Made by a program: the position numbers and the translations under genes
In this document: positions 1 to 7,972 of the stretch, one piece after another
Layout: every line of letters starts with the position of its first letter
Numbering within the stretch: the first letter of the stretch is position 1
Notes under the pieces: generated by a model
What the model saw: only the letters and a program-made list of their open reading frames with translations
What the model was told of the DNA's origin: nothing
Databases searched by the model: none
Assembly: GCA_028824125.1 (NCBI GenBank)
Contig: JAPPES010000094.1
Span: forward strand, 1 to 64,000
DNA length: 64,000 nucleotides
Source of the DNA: Candidatus Poribacteria bacterium
GTDB taxonomy: Bacteria; Poribacteria; WGA-4E; WGA-3G
Direction: 5' to 3'

Positions 1-1
1 A

Positions 2-1015
2 GAATTCGCCGATCAACTCTCGTTTCATTTGAGCATCACCTTTGATTACGGGGCCGTCAGCAAAAATTACATTAGTATCACCGAAAAACGAGATTTGGGA
101 GAAATTCACCAGGTATTTAAGAATCGGATTGGTGAAGTTAATCTTTCCTTAGCGGACGGTTGCCGTGTTCTTAACGACGTTCCTGACATTCCTTTCCAGT
201 TCGACGTAATCAAAGGAAATGAACTTCCCAAAGACATTCTTTTTGCTCTCATTAACCCGGAGGACTCCACTCTTCCTGAGCGCATTAAGGAGCTGATTGA
301 TAGAAGCGCGAAGAAACTCGCGAAAGATCAAAGCAATAGGAAGACTACAGTACTTCTCATTGAGATTAATGATCCTGCCCTTATGAACGATAGAATACTG
401 GGAGCGATACGGAAGGCTTACCCTGAAGAGCTGCCGTCCGGAATTAATCAAATCTGGTACGGTGAAGCGGTTGAAAAACCTATTTACGTTGCCACCACCA
501 AAAGACAAAATTGGAGAGAGATTCGCCAGGCATTCATAGACTGGATCAATGAAGAGAAAAAGAATCCACGTTTAACAGATGGCTCTCATTGGATTAACCA
601 AGAGAAAAAGAATCCACGTTTAACAACTTGTCTTCATTGGATTAACAACGTTCCTGGGATCCCCTTCCGGTTCCATGTAATTAAGGAAAGTGACTCTCGG
701 TCAGGCGTTTGCTTCGGGCTTTTTGAAGCGAACGACTCCTCTCTTCCGGAACGCCTCAAGGAACTACTTGATAATAGGGGCGAGAAACTCGCGAAATACC
801 AAGGCACAGGGAAAACAACGGTACTTCTCCTTGAAAATAATGATATTGCCCTTATGGATCCCCATGGAAGGAAGTTGCTGAACGCGATACGAGAGATTTA
901 CCCAAGAGGTCTCCCGTCAGGAGCTGATAAGATATGGTACGCTGACACAGCTGAATCACCTATCCCAGATGGAATTAAATTCACGGATTTTACTCCCTAT
1001 CTGACCGAAAACTAA
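2..1015 (+). CDS. Hypothetical protein with two related domains, 5' end outside window
   Basis: The reading frame is open to the left window edge, so the first in-frame TTG at 29 is probably internal. The protein contains two related blocks of about 105 residues. Counted from the TTG, the first is near residues 48-152 and the second near 207-318. Each runs from a VPxIPFxFxVIK motif through LPER(I/L)KEL(I/L)D and KTTVLL(I/L)E to LPSGxxxIWY. A short duplicated linker separates them. I do not recognise the family and see no signal peptide or catalytic motif. An internal domain duplication is clear; the function is unknown. Confidence 0.7.
   Translation, partial: EFADQLSFHLSITFDYGAVSKNYISITEKRDLGEIHQVFKNRIGEVNLSLADGCRVLNDVPDIPFQFDVIKGNELPKDILFALINPEDSTLPERIKELIDRSAKKLAKDQSNRKTTVLLIEINDPALMNDRILGAIRKAYPEELPSGINQIWYGEAVEKPIYVATTKRQNWREIRQAFIDWINEEKKNPRLTDGSHWINQEKKNPRLTTCLHWINNVPGIPFRFHVIKESDSRSGVCFGLFEANDSSLPERLKELLDNRGEKLAKYQGTGKTTVLLLENNDIALMDPHGRKLLNAIREIYPRGLPSGADKIWYADTAESPIPDGIKFTDFTPYLTEN
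543..638 (+). repeat. 48-bp tandem duplication inside the two-domain protein
   Basis: Two near-identical 48-bp units lie head to tail (543-590 and 591-638), and a third partial unit begins at 639. Because 48 is a multiple of three the frame is kept, so a 16-residue stretch containing EKKNPRLT is repeated in the linker between the two domains. Confidence 0.85.
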
Positions 1016-1063
1016 ATCGGTGTGGAGTGAATCTGTGAAAAAATTTAATTTGTATAACGTGAT

Positions 1064-1248
1064 TGTACTGCCATCGGAAATTAGGGCCACTCTCTAAACC
1101 AAGATTGTGCTATAATAACAATCTCACGGAAAGGAGTCTCCGAAGCGTCCACGCTTGGCGTTAGGGTATCTGACACCTATCGAATTTCAACAACAAACCT
1201 TGTCTTAACTTTGCTAATTTTGTGGTCTGAATAAGCGATGGCACTTCA
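1064..1248 (+). mobile_element. Internally deleted IS3-family element (185 bp, MITE-like)
   Basis: The left part (TGTACTGCCATCGG onwards, to about 1145) matches the left terminus and leader of the IS3-family copy at 25358. The right part (about 1146-1248) matches the last codons and right terminus of the same element (compare 26505-26598). Both transposase genes are missing between them. The outer ends form an imperfect inverted repeat around TGCCATCG. No target duplication is evident. The element sits 47 bp before a DUF4238 gene. Confidence 0.8.
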
Positions 1249-1295
1249 AGGTAAATTAAGGGATAGCCTGATCTAAATCATGGAAATATAAATAA

Positions 1296-2234
1296 ATGGC
1301 AAGACATCATTATGTTTCAAAATTTTATTACAAGAACTTCGTTTATAGCACAGAGGACCCATTAGTCTACATAATGAAAGAGGGAAAAATCAGTAATAGG
1401 CGGAGATCATCAAGTCAGATTGGTTATGAAGAAGACTATAACACGCCTGATCAAGAGCAAACACAAAGTCAACTTGAAACAAGGTATGCAAAAATATTAA
1501 GAGAACTTATCGAAGCAGTAGATCATGGAGAATACAATGCTTCTATTGTTGATAAGTTCATAAAGTTTGTTAGTTTCATGCTTGGCAACAATATCTTTGT
1601 CAGAGAAAATCTTATTCCTAAGGTATATACCATCAATAAAATCAAGCAAAATGGAGTTGACGTAGATACTAAAATAGAAGAGGATAGCGGATATAGCGGA
1701 AAGTTTGACTGGAGTATAAATTTTTCAAGTTGTTTCTATAGAGAATTCCAAAATTGGATGTGGGAGTTCATTAGGTTAGATCCGAGCTGTAGGGGACATT
1801 TCATAACCAGTGACAATCCTGTTAGTATATTTAATCCTGAGAATGTATTTACGCCGCTCGATGTAAAACTTAAATATGATGAATCAAAAACTGAAGTAGC
1901 CGGGCCAAACATATCAAATGGTAGGATGAATATAATAGTTACAGTTCCACTCGTCAATATTTCTTTTCGGCAGGATGTTGTAATGGCTTTTCCAGTAACC
2001 CCAAGGTTATGTCTAATAGGTTTTTCATGCCCTGAAAGGCGCAATAAGTTTAAAAGACAATCAAAAAACATGTTCATAGAATTTATAAATGTCATGACAC
2101 TTTATCAGTGTAATAAAGCTGTTTATTCACATTCTAAGGAACTTCTGTTTCATACGAAAGTTGGCTTGCTTGACTTCCAAAACTATTGTGCCGAGAATAA
2201 TCTCGTCCCGTCTTTTGAGGTAGGCATCCAGTAG
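1296..2234 (+). CDS. DUF4238 family protein
   Basis: A 312-residue protein beginning MARHHYVSKFYYKNF, the typical N-terminal signature of DUF4238 (HHYVPKFYLRNF-like). The family's central element is also present as ITSDNPVSIF near residues 170-180. DUF4238 proteins are widespread, sporadically distributed accessory proteins of unknown activity. The start has only a weak ribosome-binding site. It lies just downstream of the deleted IS3 element, which may supply its upstream region. The family call is from pattern recognition; function is not established. Confidence 0.75.
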   Translation: MARHHYVSKFYYKNFVYSTEDPLVYIMKEGKISNRRRSSSQIGYEEDYNTPDQEQTQSQLETRYAKILRELIEAVDHGEYNASIVDKFIKFVSFMLGNNIFVRENLIPKVYTINKIKQNGVDVDTKIEEDSGYSGKFDWSINFSSCFYREFQNWMWEFIRLDPSCRGHFITSDNPVSIFNPENVFTPLDVKLKYDESKTEVAGPNISNGRMNIIVTVPLVNISFRQDVVMAFPVTPRLCLIGFSCPERRNKFKRQSKNMFIEFINVMTLYQCNKAVYSHSKELLFHTKVGLLDFQNYCAENNLVPSFEVGIQ

Positions 2235-2403
2235 CAAATATGCTCAGTGTTGTTGCAAACCGGCCCTATCGGTCTGGGGTTAGATGTTGATGGGGCCGCG
2301 GAGGGTGTTACCTTTAGGTGATGTTGAAGATACCGGTGGCAGTGGTGTAACGTTACCGAAACAGATTAGAAAGGACACCACTCCTTCCCGAAAGGATACA
2401 CAG

Positions 2404-3033
2404 ATGCAAAACCGACTCAAACAATTGCCGCTAAACGTCCAAAAACGGCTATACGAAATCGCGGGATGCGCTGGCACGATCTGCTCAGACTTCAATTCGA
2501 CAGAATACAACCAAGCAACCACAGCCTACTTATTCGCAACATCTGAAGAACTGCAAGACTTTCTTTTTGATCACGCCATATACAACCTTGAACACTGTAT
2601 CAGTTGGCACGATACGATACAAGAAGCCTATAGGACACCTCAACAGAAACGCGTCTATAATGAATACTTACGCTCCCCAGAATGGAAGCGAAAGCGTCAA
2701 GCGGTTCTGAATCGTGCGATGCGACCCTGTCCGCCTGAGCCCCCTATCATCGTCCAGAGGACGCGCGATCAATATGGACGTGTGATTGAATCTATAGAAG
2801 TGGAATGGAAACCGATTTGTGAACGCAGGTGTACCAGAGATGAAAAATTTAGCCACTTGGGTTGTGAATGCAGGTGTTCAAATGTTGCCGAACATGTACA
2901 TCACTGGAACTATGAACGTGTCGAGAAAGAGCGAATAGGAATGGACCCCACAGAATCAAAAGAAAATGATCTGATAGCACTTTGTGCTGAATGCCATGCC
3001 GCTTTGCATGCTGATGGAAAAAATACCGGATAA
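2404..3033 (+). CDS. HNH endonuclease-like protein
   Basis: A 209-residue protein. I chose ATG 2404 because CCGAAAGGATA lies just before it; the frame is open further upstream but without support. The C-terminal half carries an HNH/zinc-ribbon pattern: paired cysteines (CECRC near residue 155), a VHHW motif, then NDLIALCAECHAALH. A YNEYLRSPEWKRKR motif precedes it and recurs in the HNH protein at 10787. Likely a DNA endonuclease; substrate unknown. Confidence 0.72.
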   Translation: MQNRLKQLPLNVQKRLYEIAGCAGTICSDFNSTEYNQATTAYLFATSEELQDFLFDHAIYNLEHCISWHDTIQEAYRTPQQKRVYNEYLRSPEWKRKRQAVLNRAMRPCPPEPPIIVQRTRDQYGRVIESIEVEWKPICERRCTRDEKFSHLGCECRCSNVAEHVHHWNYERVEKERIGMDPTESKENDLIALCAECHAALHADGKNTG

Positions 3034-3190
3034 ATGGATCTCTACCTGCTTTAGGTCTGATTCGGATTTAGCGGAGGTGTGATTTTTAAGGCAAGAAACT
3101 TGAACCCTCGGATAAGGCACCTCTCATGAACGAACCCTCAATAAAGCAACCTCCATTTTTCATCAAGGATGCAGTAGTGAAAGATACTTT

Positions 3191-3213
3191 TGAGAATTCT
3201 CACCGAATTCTCA
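3191..3213. promoter_or_regulatory. Perfect 9-bp inverted repeat upstream of GIY-YIG gene
   Basis: TGAGAATTC, a 5-nt spacer, then GAATTCTCA. It ends 20 nt before the next start codon, a position suited to an operator or a small hairpin in the 5' leader. There is no T-tract, so it is not an obvious terminator. Its role is inferred from position only. Confidence 0.4.
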
Positions 3214-3233
3214 GTTAAATTTAACAACTGAAT

Positions 3234-3614
3234 ATGGGTTTTAACATGTTAACACTGGAATGGTTTTATCGCGACAGTTTTAATCGAAATTATAGGTTGT
3301 TTGATGTTGACTTAAACAGTTCAGACTTTGCTGACTTGGAAGGCGTTTATATCATTTGGCGTGCTTCCGGTATCATTCCTAAAGCAGTCTACGTCGGACA
3401 AGGTATCATTAAAAACAGATTATATGTACACCGCGATAACCCTGACATTTTACAGTACCATTCAGAGAAAAATCCATTGTACGTTACATGGGCAGAAGTG
3501 CCCCGAAAATATAAAACGGGTGTAGAGATGTTTCTTCACAACGAACTCGATCCGTTAGTCGGTATGCCACCACAAGGCAATCCTACTCCTGTTCCTGTAA
3601 ATCTTCCGTTATAG
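3234..3614 (+). CDS. Small GIY-YIG superfamily nuclease-like protein
   Basis: A 126-residue protein. The core GVYIIWR ... KAVYVGQG ... IKNRLYVH (about residues 37-65) matches the GIY-YIG fold: the first strand with GVY, the YVGQG second motif, and the downstream Arg/His positions. The C-terminal part (YVTWAEVP ... GVEMFLHNELDP) keeps the Glu-containing helix usual in the family. ATG 3234 or ATG 3246 could be the start; neither has a clear Shine-Dalgarno. It sits among HNH genes. Nuclease activity is inferred. Confidence 0.65.
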   Translation: MGFNMLTLEWFYRDSFNRNYRLFDVDLNSSDFADLEGVYIIWRASGIIPKAVYVGQGIIKNRLYVHRDNPDILQYHSEKNPLYVTWAEVPRKYKTGVEMFLHNELDPLVGMPPQGNPTPVPVNLPL

Positions 3615-3766
3615 GCGTTTTCTTTTCTCGCAACTGTTCTTTACGCTTGAAAGCACCTGCAGCGGAAATTATTGACACGATTTTCCACGAGGTGGCACTT
3701 CATATGTGGTTTTTGATATATGCTTTGTACTGCCACCGCTGGTTGCATAGAAACTTCAGAAGATCC

Positions 3767-3790
3767 TGCGGGGAGACACTAAACCCCGCA
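3767..3790 (+). promoter_or_regulatory. 7-bp GC-rich hairpin in the leader of the 3812 gene
   Basis: TGCGGGG and CCCCGCA are separated by 10 nt and end 21 nt before the start codon. The 3615-3811 intergenic stretch otherwise shows no gene. A role as a leader hairpin is possible but unproven. Confidence 0.3.
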
Positions 3791-3811
3791 TAAACAATAG
3801 AGGAGCAAATA

Positions 3812-4294
3812 ATGGGTCTAAAAAATAAAGAGAAGACAGATTATATTTATGATAATTATGAGCAAACTCGTCTGGATATGTTTTATGATAAGGATGTTCC
3901 AAAATATCCGAAATATGCTCGTAAAGCACTTCCAATACTCATCGAGAAAGCAAAAAGCGGTGCACCAATTGATTATCATAAACTCGGAGAAATGCTCGGT
4001 ATACCGTACTTCAGACGCAGGGCTCAATATATAGGTAACTTTGTCTGTGCATGTATTTCAACAAGTTTTTATAAATGGGAACAGCACAATGAAAAGAAAC
4101 TGCCAAGATTGGTAAATATCGTTATGAGCAAATCTTTCTTTGAGAAGGGAAACTATGTTTATGACGGACTTGAAAAGGCATTGGGAAAGAAGCCAACATG
4201 GAAAGATTATAAATGTCAACTGCTCGCCCCTATACATGCTTATGAACATTGGGACGAAGTGCTAAATACAATAGAATATGCTAACGACAAATGA
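3812..4294 (+). CDS. Hypothetical protein, possibly associated with HNH genes
   Basis: A 160-residue basic protein with a strong ribosome-binding site (AGAGGAG before ATG 3812). The middle segment (DYHKLGEMLGI ... YIGNFVCACI ... LPRLVNIVMSK) resembles a small helical module that in other bacteria precedes HNH domains; this is a weak, memory-based similarity. The stop codon overlaps a short frame encoding an HNH-like C-terminus (4291-4377), which fits the idea of a split HNH gene. No catalytic residues recognised. Confidence 0.55.
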   Translation: MGLKNKEKTDYIYDNYEQTRLDMFYDKDVPKYPKYARKALPILIEKAKSGAPIDYHKLGEMLGIPYFRRRAQYIGNFVCACISTSFYKWEQHNEKKLPRLVNIVMSKSFFEKGNYVYDGLEKALGKKPTWKDYKCQLLAPIHAYEHWDEVLNTIEYANDK

Positions 4295-4377
4295 ATAAAC
4301 TCTTGAAATGCCAACATTGCAACCGCATCAAAGGTAATCGCGGGCAAGAATATCTTATGGCGAAATTGAGAAATTAG
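4291..4377 (+). pseudogene. HNH C-terminal fragment (28 codons)
   Basis: An ATG overlapping the previous stop codon opens a 28-codon frame with CQHCNRIKGNR followed by YLMAKLRN. This is like the last zinc-knuckle and helix of HNH endonucleases (CxxCNxxKGNR). The rest of an HNH domain is absent. It may be a relic of a fused or adjacent HNH gene, or a short translated peptide. Confidence 0.45.
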
Positions 4378-4403
4378 CACACTAAGAGGAAGCCGATTAG
4401 CGT

Positions 4404-4730
4404 ATGAACATAGAAGTACGAAAAGCGCGAACTGCCAAGTTTCGTACGACGGAAGAATGGGAACATATCCGATCACAAGTTTTGGAACGCTCTGAAGGCA
4501 GATGTGAGTGTCCTGGCGGATATGAGAATGGCGGTGAACGGGGAAGTACCCGGTGCGAAAACAAGGTACATCATATTCACCATCTTGTTTATCCTATTAT
4601 CCCATCAGAAATCACCCTTGATAAACTGATAGGTTTGTGTCAGGTATGCCACGCGACACGGCATGAAGTCAACAGCGTTTTAGAAACACTACCTTGCTGT
4701 AGATATATCCATCGACGACATCATGGGTAG
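4404..4730 (+). CDS. Small HNH endonuclease-like protein
   Basis: A 108-residue protein with an N-terminal TTEEWEHIRSQVLERS helix, a zinc-binding CECPGGY motif, KVHHIHHLVY as the HH core (about residues 54-63), and LIGLCQVCHATRH as the closing knuckle. This is the usual size for a free-standing HNH nuclease. No strong Shine-Dalgarno; AAGAGGAAG lies about 14 nt upstream. One of several HNH loci in this window. Confidence 0.7.
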   Translation: MNIEVRKARTAKFRTTEEWEHIRSQVLERSEGRCECPGGYENGGERGSTRCENKVHHIHHLVYPIIPSEITLDKLIGLCQVCHATRHEVNSVLETLPCCRYIHRRHHG

Positions 4731-4871
4731 GCGACGAGAGAATACAATGAAACGCACACGTCTCGTTGACACCTCTTAAATCCGACGGTTGTTGGAAATC
4801 TTGGGAAACTCAAAGATACACTCGGTATCGCTCGCGAAGGATAACTCTCTAACCCGAAAGGAGATTAATCA

Positions 4872-5297
4872 ATGCACACAGAATGGTGGAATGAACCCGA
4901 AATGTCCGAAGATGAGCGCGCTTTGGAAAGACGAGAACATCAGTTAAGAGCCATGAACCACGGGCATGTCATAAAAATTATGCCCGGCTCTAAAGCGGAA
5001 ATGCGCGTTCAACTTAATAGGCTTATTGCGTTTGAATTAGAAGATCATGATGAAAGAATTGAGTTCTTTAACCAATTCCGTCATAGTGATACGCCTCCGC
5101 GTCCGCCTTCTCTCTGTCTACTCACAGAAGAAGATATTGACCATCTCCTTGAGCATGGATACATTCGAGGAGTAGATATTGTGCTTTCAACCGAATTTTT
5201 GATAAACGATGATAGCATCTTGCTGAGACCACCACTTATCGTGGAGTTTATGGGGTATGCCGATGAGTGGGATACACCAGATAAGTCATCAGATTAG
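4872..5297 (+). CDS. Hypothetical acidic protein
   Basis: A 141-residue acidic protein with a good ribosome-binding site (CGAAAGGAG, 8 nt before ATG). The N-terminal third is charged and helical; a segment LTEEDIDHLLEHGYIRG near the middle resembles a helix-turn motif. No family recognised. The 4731-4871 spacer holds nothing else recognisable. Confidence 0.55.
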   Translation: MHTEWWNEPEMSEDERALERREHQLRAMNHGHVIKIMPGSKAEMRVQLNRLIAFELEDHDERIEFFNQFRHSDTPPRPPSLCLLTEEDIDHLLEHGYIRGVDIVLSTEFLINDDSILLRPPLIVEFMGYADEWDTPDKSSD

Positions 5298-5441
5298 GTA
5301 AATTATCCGATATTGACAATCTTGGCTATGGAAATGTCATCTTGTCGTTACATATCTTTGAAACGCGTAACGTGTCCTATCGGCATCCGCTGGAAAGCAA
5401 TAAACCGCTAATCTATCCCATTACTGTGAGAGGAAATTACT

Positions 5442-5942
5442 ATGTACAAAGAATTGGAAAGAATCACACCTCCGGAAGATGATGCTATGCTTTGGATCGC
5501 TAAAGAAGGCGCGACGTGGCGCGCTTTACCGGAAGTCTATGGCAATTGGAACGCGATCTATCGTCGCTTCAGTAGATGGTGTGATGCCGGTGTTTTTCAG
5601 GCACTCCATGAACATTTTCACGATGCTGGCGACCTCTCAGGTATCCTTATTGATTCCACGATTGTGCGCGCCCATGCCTCAGCAGCGGGTGCCCCTTAAA
5701 AAAGGAGGACAAAAGACACAGGCGTTCGGACAGACGCGAGGTGGATTTACGACGAAACTGAATCTGTCTCTCAGCGATGCGTGTATCCCGTTGCGTTTTA
5801 TTTTCATACAGGGACACCGGAATGATATTACACAAGTTTCTGCACTGATTGAAGGTTATTCTTATGAGTATGTCATAGGCGATAAGGTTTCCTACGACTC
5901 GGATGCGTTTATAGCAGAGATCACGTCCCGGGATGCGATTGC
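5442..5942 (+). pseudogene. IS5-family transposase remnant, frameshifted and truncated
   Basis: The first frame (5442-5699) gives an IS5-type N-terminus: WRALPEVYGNWNAIYRRF, then the first catalytic Asp in LIDSTIVRAH. A frame change in the A-rich run near 5697 moves the continuation (KKGGQKTQAFGQTRGGFTTK ... VIGDKVSYDSDAF) to another frame. The second Asp is present (GDK-YDSDAF), but the frame breaks off near AIAV at about 5942, before the catalytic Glu. Not functional. Confidence 0.8.
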
Positions 5943-6172
5943 GGTATCCCTGTGCGCTGCGACGTGCATCATTGGATGGCTGCCTATATTCATGTGCTGC
6001 CACACCCGTTTTTCACAGTCACAGGGGAAAAGGCACATTTAAGATTCAAGGGCTGCCACCGCGAACTTACACCTTAGAGGTACGACACGAAAAGTTAGGC
6101 ACACAGAACGTCAAGGTCACTGTTGAGGCAGGAAAAACACAAGAGGTGAACTTTGGTTTTCCGAGTCCGTGA
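5943..6172 (+). pseudogene. C-terminal fragment of a plastocyanin/carboxypeptidase-regulatory-like protein
   Basis: Joined directly to the transposase remnant. One frame reads IPVRCDVHHWMAAYIHVLPH then PFFTVTG. After a frame change near 6030 another reads KGTFKIQGLPPRTYTLEVRH and EKLGTQNVKVTVEAGKTQEV, ending at TGA 6172. The CxxHxWM...HPFFTV...G.F.I..LPP.TYTLE.WHEKLG pattern is typical of periplasmic cupredoxin-like or CarboxypepD_reg-like domains. N-terminus missing, so a relic. Confidence 0.65.
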
Positions 6173-6179
6173 CATCAGA

Positions 6180-6274
6180 AACAGTGTCGGTGAATCTGTG
6201 GCGAGTGATGTGTATTTCTATACGCTGATGGCAGGCGATTTCACAGCAACTCGGAAGCTGCTGATCGAAAAATA
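6180..6274 (+). pseudogene. Tail of a C-terminal sorting-domain protein
   Basis: A frame without a start reads NSVGESVASDVYFYTLMAGD then FTATRKLLIEK and a stop. It matches the last 30 residues of the sorting domains ending at 49625 and 63736. Only the tail survives, so this is debris from a secreted protein. Confidence 0.7.
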
Positions 6275-6449
6275 AAAAAGGAGATGGGCTATGCTCCCGA
6301 CGTAAAAGCATGAGGGTTTCGCCCGAATATTTTGATGAATAGCAAACGTTTTCTAACCGTTGTTTTTTCGCTGGCTTTTGATAACGCCATACGCCCGCCT
6401 ACATCCCCTACCTGAAGGAAGGGGTCTTGGCGGGAAGGGGATAAATCAA

Positions 6450-7268
6450 ATGTTTCGTCTACTTGTCACGATTGTTATCGGATTCGCATTTGTATTGTCA
6501 GTGTATGCGAATAGGAGTGTCGAACTGCGTGCTTCATCTGTCACGGCACCGGATGCCGGTGAACATCTAAACGTCACAGTCACTATAAGAGGCGGAAAAG
6601 ACATTGTGTCGTATGCGTTAGTTCTTGTTTTTGACGCAACCGCACTCAAATATATTGATGCGACACAAGGCAAATACTTTGAGCCGGGTGGTCTATCAAT
6701 AAGTCCTGCCTTTGACAGAGAGAGGGGGTATGTTCTCAACTTCAGCATTGGTGAGTCAACACTAACAGGAAAGTCTATAGAGACACCTTTATTTGAGGAT
6801 ATTTTGACGATAGACGAATTCTTCATTGAAATACCAGACCCGCCACCGACACCACCGCCTGTGCCGTTTCTGCTTCCCGATGCAAAGTATTGGGCAGTTG
6901 TCATAATGGGGTCAGCACCGCTGAACGCAGAAGGAATGCCAATCACTACTTCATCCGGGGATGGTGACTTGGTGCAACTCAACTTTGAAGTTGTTGATCC
7001 GAAACGAACAAATATCGCGCTCACGGATGTGAATCTGGAATCCACACAACCGAGGTCTCCAAGAACTGTCTACGTAAATCAAGTTCTTACGCTCTACAAA
7101 GCGGGTGATGTCAATGGCGATGATGTTGTGAATATATTAGATTTAGTTTTTGTCGCACAACATTTTGGGCAAGCTATTACAGCAGATAACCGTGCCGCAG
7201 ATGTGAATGGTGATTGGGAAATCAATATCTTGGATTTAGTGAAAGTTGCACAATATTTCGGGAATTGA
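6450..7268 (+). CDS. Secreted cohesin-like/dockerin-like protein
   Basis: A 272-residue protein. ATG 6450 is chosen because a signal peptide follows (MFRLLVTIVIGFAFVLSVYA) and GGGAAGGGG lies upstream; the longer frame from 6360 adds an implausible Pro/Gly-rich leader. The middle is a cohesin-like beta domain (APDAGEHLNVTVTIRGG ... DATALKYIDA ... ALTDVNL). The C-terminus has two dockerin type-I-like calcium loops, AGDVNGDDVVNILDLVFVA and AADVNGDWEINILDLVKVA. A paralogue lies at 59604-60431. Probably exported and involved in surface assembly. Confidence 0.8.
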   Translation: MFRLLVTIVIGFAFVLSVYANRSVELRASSVTAPDAGEHLNVTVTIRGGKDIVSYALVLVFDATALKYIDATQGKYFEPGGLSISPAFDRERGYVLNFSIGESTLTGKSIETPLFEDILTIDEFFIEIPDPPPTPPPVPFLLPDAKYWAVVIMGSAPLNAEGMPITTSSGDGDLVQLNFEVVDPKRTNIALTDVNLESTQPRSPRTVYVNQVLTLYKAGDVNGDDVVNILDLVFVAQHFGQAITADNRAADVNGDWEINILDLVKVAQYFGN

Positions 7269-7303
7269 CCTTGATTTGTTGAATAGCCGAGCGGAGTAAT
7301 ATT

Positions 7304-7882
7304 TTGTCAAAACTAAAAATTGTTCTGTTGTTATTCGTAATACTATTTGCCGTTTCAGGATGTAAAAGCATAACAGAGACAGTTCTACCGCCCCCTGATA
7401 CTTCAGGGGCGCAACCATTCACGGTAATGACCTATAATGTCCATGTGGGTACCGGTGCCGAAGCACTCCTCTCTGTCCAGAATCTATCTCAGGTGCCTCA
7501 AATAGCTGCTGCGATGTACGAAAACATCATCGCTTCCGATTTTCCTGAGCGCGCAGCAGCAATTGCAAAATCCATCAAAACTTATCAACCCCACCTCGTC
7601 GGACTACAAGAGATTGCGCTCATCCGTTACCAAAATCCAGGTGACTTTATTCCCGACAATCCGACGCTTGCTGAAATCGTCGTCTTGGATTTTCTCCAAA
7701 TCTTGATGGACGCGCTTCAAGCAGAAGGGGTCCATTATCAAGTCGCTGCAAAAGTTGAAAATTTAGATATTGAAACGCCAATGTTAACAGACACCGGTAT
7801 TGATGATGTCCGATTAACCGATCATGATATTATACTTTCGCGCAGCGATGTTGACATATCAAATCCGATGCAGGCAACCTAG
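7304..7882 (+). pseudogene. Truncated endonuclease/exonuclease/phosphatase-family lipoprotein
   Basis: TTG start with GCGGAG upstream. A lipoprotein signal ends in the lipobox VSGC. Then FTVMTYNVHVG and PHLVGLQEIALIR match the first two motifs of the EEP (DNase I-like) fold: the metal-binding Asn and the LQE Glu. At 192 codons it stops after DHDIILSR, well short of the roughly 250-300 residues of a full domain; the C-terminal His/Asp motifs are missing. A different frame continues to 7948 (VIEIARGVAGDATAEER), so a frameshift or fusion with other debris is likely. Probably inactive. Confidence 0.65.
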
Positions 7883-7972
7883 CAATCCCAACGTCATAGA
7901 AATAGCGCGAGGGGTTGCTGGCGACGCAACGGCAGAAGAACGGTAATATCGGACACATGGAGGATATCTAAA

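Noticed and set aside
3690-3740. IS3 right and left ends facing each other (GGTGGCACTTCA ... TTTGTACTGCCACC)
   Set aside because: Similarity to the IS termini stops after about nine bases on each side; probably chance.
6446-7045. A long minus-strand frame opposite the cohesin/dockerin gene
   Set aside because: The plus-strand product has a signal peptide and recognised domains; the antisense frame has neither.
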